38,190 bases of DNA from Micromonospora sp. KC213 (GTDB lineage Bacteria; Actinomycetota; Actinomycetes; Mycobacteriales; Micromonosporaceae): positions 1 through 38,190 of the forward strand of contig NZ_SMKF01000041.1 of the NCBI RefSeq assembly GCF_004348325.1, written 5' to 3'. The translations under genes and the position numbers were made by a program. The notes under the pieces are model-generated. The model saw only the letters and a program-made list of their open reading frames with translations, made no database searches and had not been told where the DNA came from. Below, piece by piece: positions 31,603-38,190 of the stretch (positions are counted from its first letter, which is position 1; every line of letters begins with the position of its first letter).

Positions 31603-33780
31603 CTACCGGAGGGGATGGGGACTCTCCGGCGCGGTCGGCGTCGGTTCGTCGGACTCGCGCAGCCCGTAGCGGGCGTAGAAGCGGGCCAGCGGGGCGGGCG
31701 CCCACCAGTTCCAGCGCCCGAGCAGACGCATGGTGGCCGGCACCAGCAGGGCCCGGACCAGGGTCGCGTCGACCACGATCGCCACGATCATGCCGACACC
31801 GATCAGCTTGACGTTGAGCATCCCACCGGTGGTGAAGCCGGCCACCACGATGATCAGCAGCAACGCGGCGGCGGTGATGATCCGGCCGGTACGTTGCAGC
31901 CCGACCGCCACCGCCGCGGTGTTGTCGCCGGTGCGGTCCCACTCCTCGCGGACCCGGGAGAGCAGGAACACCTCGTAGTCGGTGGCCAGCCCGAAGAGGA
32001 CGGCGAGCATCAGGATCAGGTTGCTCGGTTCGACGAACCCGGTGGGGGTGAAGCCGAGCAGGTCGGCCAGGTGCCCGTCCTGGAAGATCCAGACCACCAC
32101 GCCGAACGACGCGCCGATCGACAGCAGGTTCATCAGCACCGCCTTGACCGGCAGCACCAGCGAACCGAAGGCGAGGAAGAGCAGCAGCAGGATCGCCCCG
32201 GCCATCAGCAGCGCCATCCACGGCAGCCGCTCGCCCAGGGTCGCCAACAGGTCCACGTCGGCTGCCGGCCGCCCACCGACCAGCACCTGCGCTCCGGCCG
32301 GGGCGGACAGGTCGCGCAGCGCGCGTACCACGTCCCGGGCCTCGGTCCCGGTCGGCTCGCCCCGGTAGTTGACCGCGAGCAGCGTCGACGGCCCCGTGCT
32401 CGCCGCGACCTGCACCCCGGTCACCCCGGGCACCGCCGCGACCCGGTCGGCGAACGGCCGCACCGCCTCGGCGGACAGGCCGGAGACCAGCACGTCGATC
32501 GGGGCGACGGTGCCGCCCGGGAAGTCGTCGGCGATCCGCTCGGCGACCACCCGGGGCTCGGCGTCGGCCGGCAGCACCCGCTCGTCGACCCCGCCGAAGG
32601 AGATCCGCAGGAACGGCGTGGCCAGGACCGCCAGCAACACCGCGACCCCGATCAGGTACCGCGCCGGGCGGCGCATCACGCTGTGCGCGATCCGGGCCCA
32701 GGCTCCGCCGTCGGCGGCCTCCGCCGACCCACCGGCCTTCGTCCGCCGCCGCCACGGCAGCGGTACGCGCACCGCGTCGATCCGCGGGCCGAGCACCGCC
32801 AGCAGGGCCGGCAGCACGGTCAGTGCCGCCAGCATGGCGACCAGGACCGCGGCCATCCCACCGAGGCCCATGGACCGCAGGAACGGCTGCGGGAAGATCA
32901 GCAGGCTGGCCATGGCGAGCGCGACGGTGAGCCCGGAGACCAGGACCGTCCGGCCGGCGGTGAGCATGGTGCGCCGGATCGCCTCGGCCGGGGTGTGTCC
33001 GGCGGACATCTCCTCCCGGAACCGGCTCACCACGAAGAGGGCGTAGTCCACGGCCATGCCGAGGCCGATCAGGGTGATCACGTTGATCGCGAAGATCGAC
33101 ACGTCGGTGAAGAGGTTGACCAGGCGGACCGCGACGAAGGCGCCGAGGATGGCCAGCCCGCCGACGAGCAGCGGGGTGCCGGCGGCGACCAGCCCGCCGA
33201 AGATCAGCACGAGCAGCACCAGCAGCACCGGCATGGAGAACAGCTCGGCGCGGGTGACGTCCTCGGTACTCTGGACCGTCGCCGCCTCCTGGAACGCGAC
33301 CAGGCCACCCACCTCGGTACGCAGGCCGGGCGCGTCCAGCGCGGGGCGCAGCGAGGCGAACTGCGCGGAACGGGCGTCCTCGTCGGCCCCGGTGAGCTGC
33401 ACCACCGCGTACGTGGCTCGGCGGTCGGCGGCCACCAGGGCCGGGGCGGGCGCGTCGTACCAGGTGGTCACGGCGGCGACCTCGGGACGCTGGCGCAGCG
33501 CCGCCACGGTGCCGGTGACCGGATCACGGAAGGCCGGCTGCTCGACGGTCGCGGTGTCGCTGGACCAGAGCACGATCACGTCGGCGCCCTGCCGGCCGAG
33601 TTCGGCGGTCACCCGCTGGGCGGTCCGGCTGGACTCGCTGGCCGGGTCGTCGAAGCCGCCCCCACTCAACGTCCCGAACACCCCGACACCCCAGGTGGAA
33701 CCGACCACCACCAGCGCCGCGGCGGCAGCCAGCACCGCCCACCGGGCGCGCACCACCACGCGTCCCCACCAGTCGAACAT
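31603..33780 (-). CDS. MMPL family (RND superfamily) transporter
   Basis: A 725-residue inner-membrane exporter with the duplicated RND plan: one helix, a periplasmic domain, five helices, then the same again. The proton-relay Asp-Tyr pairs are visible in both halves: GMAVDYALFVVSRFREE and GLATDYEVFLLSRVREEWDR. MMPL proteins in actinobacteria move lipids, siderophores or antibiotics across the membrane. The cargo is unknown, and no lipid or antibiotic genes lie beside it. The start at 33780 follows GGGGAG. It is divergent from the FAD oxidoreductase gene across a 284-nt gap in which I see no clear motif. Confidence 0.94.
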   Translation of the reverse strand: MFDWWGRVVVRARWAVLAAAAALVVVGSTWGVGVFGTLSGGGFDDPASESSRTAQRVTAELGRQGADVIVLWSSDTATVEQPAFRDPVTGTVAALRQRPEVAAVTTWYDAPAPALVAADRRATYAVVQLTGADEDARSAQFASLRPALDAPGLRTEVGGLVAFQEAATVQSTEDVTRAELFSMPVLLVLLVLIFGGLVAAGTPLLVGGLAILGAFVAVRLVNLFTDVSIFAINVITLIGLGMAVDYALFVVSRFREEMSAGHTPAEAIRRTMLTAGRTVLVSGLTVALAMASLLIFPQPFLRSMGLGGMAAVLVAMLAALTVLPALLAVLGPRIDAVRVPLPWRRRTKAGGSAEAADGGAWARIAHSVMRRPARYLIGVAVLLAVLATPFLRISFGGVDERVLPADAEPRVVAERIADDFPGGTVAPIDVLVSGLSAEAVRPFADRVAAVPGVTGVQVAASTGPSTLLAVNYRGEPTGTEARDVVRALRDLSAPAGAQVLVGGRPAADVDLLATLGERLPWMALLMAGAILLLLFLAFGSLVLPVKAVLMNLLSIGASFGVVVWIFQDGHLADLLGFTPTGFVEPSNLILMLAVLFGLATDYEVFLLSRVREEWDRTGDNTAAVAVGLQRTGRIITAAALLLIIVVAGFTTGGMLNVKLIGVGMIVAIVVDATLVRALLVPATMRLLGRWNWWAPAPLARFYARYGLRESDEPTPTAPESPHPLR

Positions 33781-34064
33781 CCCCCGCTCCCCTCATCGAC
33801 CGTCACGGCCGTGCCGTCGACCCGGCCTCGCAGTGATCGGCGTCAACTATCGCAAGGCCGTTCGCGTCCGGTGCGGCGGGCCGGATACCGCCCGCTCCGC
33901 CTGCGCCCGGTCGCGGCGGGCGGATGGAGGGGTCTCTTCGTTTGCGCCGTCATGCGGTGTCCGGGACGGCGGTCGCCACGATCTGGCGCAGGTTGAGTGG
34001 ATCATTGGCCTCCCGGCGCCGAACGCCTCCCGCGCGGAGCCCGACGGCACTAGGCTGGCCGGGC

Positions 34065-35666
34065 ATGAGCGAAGCGAGTGACCTGCCGGCCCGCGCCGAC
34101 GCCGTGGTCGTCGGCGCCGGCCACAACGGGCTGGTCTGCGCCACCCTGCTGGCCCGCGCCGGTCTGACGGTGCTGGTGCTGGAGGCCGCCGACGTGATCG
34201 GCGGCGCCACCCGCACCGAGAACCCGTTCCCGAAGGTGCCCGGGCTGCGCCACTCCACCGGGTCGTACCTGCTCGGGCTGATGCCGCCGGAACTGCTCGC
34301 CACGCTCGACGTGCGCATCCCGGTGCTGCGCCGCGACCCGCACTACTTCCTGCCCACCCCGGGCGGCCCCGGCGCGCCGTACCTGCTCTTCGGCAGCGAC
34401 ACCGCGGCCACCCGGCAGCAGCTCGCCCAGATGTTCTCCCCCGCCGACGTGGCCGCCGACGACGCGCTCCAGGCCGAACTGGCCGCGCTGCGCACGGACC
34501 TGGCTCCGGCCTGGCTGGCCGAACCGCTGCCGGTGCAGGAGACCGCCGAACGCTACGTCCGCCCCGCCCTGCGACAGGTCTTCGTCGACCTGGTCCGCGG
34601 CTCGGTCGCCGACCACCTGGCCCGCTTCGAGTTCCGCTCCGAGCTGCTGGTCAGCATGTACGCCGTGACCGACGGGCTGTCCGGCGTCAACGCCGGCCCG
34701 GACGACCCCGGCACCGGGCACAACTTCCTGGTGCACAACATGTGCCGGCTGCCCGGCTCGGACGGCACCTGGATGATCGCCGAGGGCGGCATGGGCACGG
34801 TGTCCCGGATCTTCGCCGACGCCGCCCGCGCCGCCGGCGCCGACCTGCGCACCGATACGCCGGTCACCGCGATCACCCTCGACGGCGGGGCGGCCAGCGG
34901 GGTGGTGCTCGCCGACGGCCGGCAGGTCGCCACCACCGTGGTGGTGGGGGCCTGCGACCCGTACCGGCTGATCGCGCTGCTGCCCGACGGCGCGCTCCCG
35001 GCAGGGCTCGGCGCGCGGATGGCGGCGGTCCGCCGCCCCGGCACCACCCTCAAGCTCAACCTGGCGCTGACCGGGCTACCCCGGTTCTCCTGCCTGCCGT
35101 CGGGCGCGCCGAGCCCGTTCGGCTCCACCATCCACCTGCTTCCCGGCTCATCCTCGCTGGTCGACGGCGGCGGCGCGGCACCGATGGCGGCGCTGCGCGC
35201 GATGTGGGCGGACGTGCGGGCCGGCCGGCTGCCGGCGGAGCCGACCATCGAGTGGTACCTGCACACCACCGTCGACCCGTCGCTGGCCGACGACGCCGGG
35301 CACCACTCGTCGGCGTTGTTCGTCCAGTCGGTCCCCTACGAACTGGCCGGCACCACCTGGGACGAGGCGCTGCCCGGCTACGTCTCCCGGCTGGTCGACA
35401 TCTGCGAACGGTACGCCCCGGGCACCGCCGACCTGATCGCCGACGCGGTGCCGCTGCCCCCGCCCGGCATCGAGCGGCACTTCGGCATCACCGGCGGGCA
35501 CATCCACCACGTCGACAACACCGTGTCGTTCACCGACCGGATGCCATACGCCACCGGCGTCGACGGCGTCTACGCGGGCAGCGCCGGCTGCCACCCGGCC
35601 GGCAGCGTCATCGGGGCCGCCGGCCACAACGCCGCCCAGCGGATCCTCGCCGACCTGGGCCGCTGA
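34065..35666 (+). CDS. FAD-dependent oxidoreductase, phytoene desaturase-like (PYROXD2 group)
   Basis: A 533-residue flavoprotein. The N-terminal Rossmann motif AVVVGAGHNGLVCATLLARA and LTVLVLEAADVIGGATRTE binds FAD. The C-terminal GVDGVYAGSAGCHPAGSVIG is the second FAD segment of this amine-oxidase/phytoene-desaturase group. The central GGMGTVSRIFADAARAAGAD motif is also typical. No carotenoid genes are near, so a carotenoid role is unlikely; the group includes the eukaryotic PYROXD2 proteins, and substrates are generally unknown. The ATG at 34065 is chosen because sequence similarity to the Rossmann start begins 11 residues later and the longer frame is not protein-like. Confidence 0.9.
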   Translation: MSEASDLPARADAVVVGAGHNGLVCATLLARAGLTVLVLEAADVIGGATRTENPFPKVPGLRHSTGSYLLGLMPPELLATLDVRIPVLRRDPHYFLPTPGGPGAPYLLFGSDTAATRQQLAQMFSPADVAADDALQAELAALRTDLAPAWLAEPLPVQETAERYVRPALRQVFVDLVRGSVADHLARFEFRSELLVSMYAVTDGLSGVNAGPDDPGTGHNFLVHNMCRLPGSDGTWMIAEGGMGTVSRIFADAARAAGADLRTDTPVTAITLDGGAASGVVLADGRQVATTVVVGACDPYRLIALLPDGALPAGLGARMAAVRRPGTTLKLNLALTGLPRFSCLPSGAPSPFGSTIHLLPGSSSLVDGGGAAPMAALRAMWADVRAGRLPAEPTIEWYLHTTVDPSLADDAGHHSSALFVQSVPYELAGTTWDEALPGYVSRLVDICERYAPGTADLIADAVPLPPPGIERHFGITGGHIHHVDNTVSFTDRMPYATGVDGVYAGSAGCHPAGSVIGAAGHNAAQRILADLGR

Positions 35667-35673
35667 CCTCCCG

Positions 35674-37254
35674 TCAGCCGGCCGCCCCGCCAGCGGGGGC
35701 CGGCGTGTTCGCGTCGGCGCGGTGGGCGCGGATCTTGTGGCCAACGCTGGTCAGGCACCGGCCGCTGGACAGGTCGAACTTCCAACCGTGCAGCTGGCAG
35801 GTGAGCTGGTCACCCTCGACGATGCCGAACCGGGTCAGGTCCGCCTTCAGGTGCGGGCAGCGGCGCTGCACCACCCAGTCGCCGAGGGTGATGTCCTCGG
35901 CGTCACTGACCCGCTCGTGCTCGTCGTACCAGCCCTCGGCGTACTGGAGGCGCTCGGTGGAGAGGCACTTGAAGAAGGCGTAGACGAACTCGTTGTACTG
36001 GCCGATCCGGGCCGCCGAGAAGCGGCAGGACAGGAAGAGCGAGTTCACCCAGTCCACCTCGCCGATGTACAGCAGGTGCTCGACCAGCGCCCGCTCGGTA
36101 CGGAACCGGTAGCGCACCTTCTCGTCGGCGTACCGGCGGACCTCCTTGCCGGGGAAGTCCACCACGATCGATTCGACGCTTTCACCGTCGTAGCCGACCA
36201 GGTCGAAGCGGACCGGGCCGCCGACCCCCTTGGCCAGGTAGATCGACTCGTCCAGCAGCGGCTCGATCCGGCGCTTCATCTCGGCGAGCACGTCCACCTC
36301 GGGGTGCCGCCAGGACGCCTTCTCCGCCTCGATGACGCCGCGCTTGCGCTCCCGCATCTCCTCCAGGTGCGCGACCTTGTTGGCGAAGAACTCCTCGACC
36401 GGCACCGGGTGGGTGGTCTCGCAGGACTCCGTGCTGATCTCGGCGACGCTGCCGGGCAGCAGCACGACGCCGTTGGTGCCGCCGACCTTGGCGTACTCGG
36501 AGAGGAACACCGACTGGTCGGGGAAGATGTTGCCCTCGTCGCCGTGGATGTCGTTGAACTGCCACAGCGCGTCGTCGAGGAAGCAGGGCGGGCCGGCGAT
36601 CGGGAATACGTGGTCGGCCTTCAGGTCGTCGATGTAGCGCCAGGTGCGGTCGAACTGCCGGTCCCGCTTCTGCTTGCCGAACGCGGTCTTCGCCGCCTGC
36701 GGCAGCTCGTACACCATCGGGTACCAGATCGCGCCGGAGAACTGCAACATGTGCGCGTGCACGTGGCCCAGCTCGGCGAAGACGCTGAGGTCGCTCGGGC
36801 GGGCGTCGTTCTGGTTGAGCAGCCGCACCCCGTCGTACTCCACCCACAGCGAGGAGTCACCGATCGGACCGTCGGTCGGGCTGGTCAACGCCTGGATCAT
36901 GATTTTCAGGCCACCGTCCAGCTCGACGACCTGCTCGTTCGGCGCCTTGAGGAACTTCGTGAAGCCCAACTCCCGCAGCTCGTCCTCCATCTCCGAGGTG
37001 GGAAACTCGGGCAGCAGGACGGTGGCGTCCTTCGACACGTACCGCCGCAGGTGGGCGGCGTCGAAATGGTCCCGGTGCAGGTGCGAGACGTACAGGTAGT
37101 CGACCTGGCCCAGGGTCTCCCAGTCGAGCAGGGAATTGTCCGGGAAAGGAAACCACGAGGCGAAGTAGGCGGGATTGACCCACGGATCGCACAGGATGCT
37201 GCCCGCGGCCGTGTCGATCCGCATGCTGGCATGTCCCGTACCGGTCACTCGCAC
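35674..37254 (-). CDS. Metallo-beta-lactamase-fold protein fused to a C-terminal Rieske [2Fe-2S] domain
   Basis: A 526-residue cytosolic protein. The N-terminal half is an MBL/UlaG-like domain: TGHASMRIDTAAGSILCDPW, then the metal motif SHLHRDHF (H58, H60, D62, H63). The middle (about 270-440) is a helical domain with conserved acidic and aromatic residues. The C terminus is a Rieske domain with ligands C466, H468, C486 and H489 (CPHLKAD and CQLHGWKFD). The same two domains occur in CMP-N-acetylneuraminate hydroxylase (CMAH), there in the order Rieske first, so an oxidative role is plausible but the substrate unknown. The GTG start at 37254 has GAGGGGGA about 6 nt upstream. The tail is Ala/Pro/Gly-rich. 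Confidence 0.9.
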   Translation of the reverse strand: MRVTGTGHASMRIDTAAGSILCDPWVNPAYFASWFPFPDNSLLDWETLGQVDYLYVSHLHRDHFDAAHLRRYVSKDATVLLPEFPTSEMEDELRELGFTKFLKAPNEQVVELDGGLKIMIQALTSPTDGPIGDSSLWVEYDGVRLLNQNDARPSDLSVFAELGHVHAHMLQFSGAIWYPMVYELPQAAKTAFGKQKRDRQFDRTWRYIDDLKADHVFPIAGPPCFLDDALWQFNDIHGDEGNIFPDQSVFLSEYAKVGGTNGVVLLPGSVAEISTESCETTHPVPVEEFFANKVAHLEEMRERKRGVIEAEKASWRHPEVDVLAEMKRRIEPLLDESIYLAKGVGGPVRFDLVGYDGESVESIVVDFPGKEVRRYADEKVRYRFRTERALVEHLLYIGEVDWVNSLFLSCRFSAARIGQYNEFVYAFFKCLSTERLQYAEGWYDEHERVSDAEDITLGDWVVQRRCPHLKADLTRFGIVEGDQLTCQLHGWKFDLSSGRCLTSVGHKIRAHRADANTPAPAGGAAG

Positions 37255-37527
37255 CGCAGTCCCCCTCGCACAAGGCAATCCAAGGTGTACGTCGAAGACG
37301 CTACCGGAGGCGCCGCGTCCGTCGTCCCGCGACGCCGGTAGTGCCCGTCCTGCCGGAGGTCCACCGGACTTTCGCGGACCTCCCGCGGAACTCCCGTGGA
37401 CTCCGGCGGACCGGAGCGCGGCCGGCGGTTCCCGGTGGCGTACCGCCATCAGGGCGGACCCCGCACCGGCCCCGGTGCGGGGCGTGCCAGACTACTCGGA
37501 GATCCGATCGCGAGGGAAGGACCGACA

Positions 37528-37749
37528 GTGGCAGGAAGCGAGCCGGTAACCGCGCCAGATCAGCACAAGCCCGGGCACCGCAAGTCCGGGCGCATCGGCG
37601 CGGTGCTCTCCGCGCTGGCGCTGCTGGCGATGCTCTGCGGCAACCACGAGGGCAGGGTCGAGGACCTCTGGCTGGTCGGTCTGGCCGCGCTGCTGCTGGC
37701 GATCGTCATCGGCGACGCGGTGCTGCGCCGCAACGGCCTGCGCTCCTGA
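37528..37749 (+). CDS. DUF2631 family small membrane protein
   Basis: A 73-residue protein starting at GTG with GGGAAGG 7 nt upstream. After a polar start with DQHKPGHRKSGRIG it has two hydrophobic helices (AVLSALALLAMLCG and WLVGLAALLLAIVIGDAVL) joined by a short charged loop, and ends RRNGLRS. This matches the DUF2631 family, short two-helix membrane proteins of actinobacteria with no known function. It converges on the DivIVA-domain gene, with a hairpin between. Confidence 0.88.
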   Translation: MAGSEPVTAPDQHKPGHRKSGRIGAVLSALALLAMLCGNHEGRVEDLWLVGLAALLLAIVIGDAVLRRNGLRS

Positions 37750-37806
37750 CCCCGCGCGTCGGGGCGCCCAGACGCCGGGCTCACCGCGCGGGCGACGACG
37801 CACGAT

Positions 37807-37843
37807 CACGAGGGCCCGCCCCCACCGGGAGCGGGCCCTCGTG
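37807..37843. terminator. Bidirectional hairpin terminator
   Basis: Arms CACGAGGGCCCGC and GCGGGCCCTCGTG around an 11-nt loop, between the convergent DUF2631 and DivIVA-domain genes. It is well placed to end transcripts from both sides. Confidence 0.85.
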
Positions 37844-37860
37844 CATGTCGAGCCGGCCGG

Positions 37861-38190
37861 TCAGCGACCGAGCAGAATGTCCTGTACGTCCTTGAGAGCG
37901 GCGTCGACCTCGGCCTCGAAATAGCCACCCGGCACCAGCCCGAACCGCAGAGTGTCCAGGTCACGCGGATTCACCGGCATCGGGTTACGGCCCTGCATCC
38001 CGCCGAGCAACGCCTCGAAGAAGCGGTCGACCTGGTCCGGGTCGTACCCGCTGCCGAAGCGCCGCACCTGGAAACTGCGGCGGATCTGGTCCACCCGGTA
38101 CAGGTCGCTGCCGGGCGGGCCGGCCATCGGCGGACCCACCATCGGTGGACCGGACATGGGCGGGCCGGACATGGGCGGGCCAGACATGGG
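37861..38190 (-). CDS. DivIVA domain protein, partial at the window edge
   Basis: The C-terminal ~108 residues of a larger protein, N terminus outside the window. The visible part begins with repeated MSGPP units (15-nt period, at least five near copies with small changes), followed by the DivIVA-type segment QIRRSFQVRRFGSGYDPDQV, VDRFFEALLGGM and RFGLVPGGYFEAEVDAALK. This is a short DivIVA-domain protein that probably associates with the membrane or cell pole through an upstream part not seen here. The Met-Ser-Gly-Pro-Pro repeats are low-complexity and likely flexible. The first complete in-frame ATG within the window is not necessarily the true start. Confidence 0.85.
   Translation of the reverse strand, partial: PMSGPPMSGPPMSGPPMVGPPMAGPPGSDLYRVDQIRRSFQVRRFGSGYDPDQVDRFFEALLGGMQGRNPMPVNPRDLDTLRFGLVPGGYFEAEVDAALKDVQDILLGR

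Noticed and set aside
31615..33996. Plus-strand frame opposite the MMPL transporter
   Set aside because: His/Gln/Arg/Gly-rich translation with no hydrophobic pattern or motif; the minus strand gives a full RND-type protein.
34065..35666. Carotenoid phytoene desaturase
   Set aside because: No phytoene synthase or other crt gene is near, and the sequence resembles the PYROXD2-type group.

Overview
The window is GC-rich (about 70% or more over most of its length), with many GTG starts, tightly overlapping operons and typical actinomycete families: an XRE/DUF5753 regulator paired with a DUF397 protein, DUF2631, Uma2, a DivIVA-domain protein, Tat-exported phosphatases and an RHS toxin with an FG-GAP partner. 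I infer a Micromonosporaceae-type actinomycete (Micromonospora or a close relative). That assignment rests on gene content only. The first 15 bases match the Tn5/Nextera mosaic end, so the left edge is a library-derived contig end. The right edge breaks inside a 15-nt tandem repeat.

Layout. (1) 1-3743, minus strand: the dxr - rip1-like site-2 protease - ispG operon, translationally coupled throughout and closed by a strong hairpin. (2) 3891-8347: an APH-fold kinase, a Uma2-type nuclease-fold protein, the HTH/DUF397 pair, a divergent operon of three small overlapping ORFs of which the first and third carry a Cys/Trp-Pro-Cys motif, and a MOSC protein. (3) 8373-14978: a LysE exporter, a decayed nucleotidyltransferase, a RibD/DHFR-like reductase divergent from a TetR regulator with palindromic operators between them, a secreted TAP-type alpha/beta hydrolase, and a Tat-exported PAP2 phosphatase with an autotransporter-type beta-strand repeat.

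(4) About 15.0-18.65 kb is a mosaic, scarred region: a frameshifted tyrosine integrase, an orphan polymorphic-toxin tip with its probable immunity gene, a NUDIX hydrolase, a frameshifted paralogue of the Cys-motif gene, and three copies of a GTTGCCGT-type repeat. (5) 18652-30197 is the centrepiece. A 2566-residue secreted RHS protein carries an internal ricin-type lectin domain, a Hint (intein-like) autoprocessing domain and an AT-richer toxin tip, and is followed by a small candidate immunity gene. A secreted FG-GAP-repeat protein lies divergently upstream. The orphan tip at 17 kb begins with the same last residues of the Hint domain as the RHS gene, which is what is expected if toxin tips are swapped by recombination at that point.

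(6) 30.2-38.19 kb: a YihY/BrkB remnant, a PhoX/DUF839 Tat protein, an MMPL transporter, a phytoene-desaturase-like FAD oxidoreductase, a metallo-beta-lactamase-fold plus Rieske fusion, a DUF2631 membrane protein and the end of a DivIVA-domain gene. I saw no rRNA, tRNA or CRISPR array.
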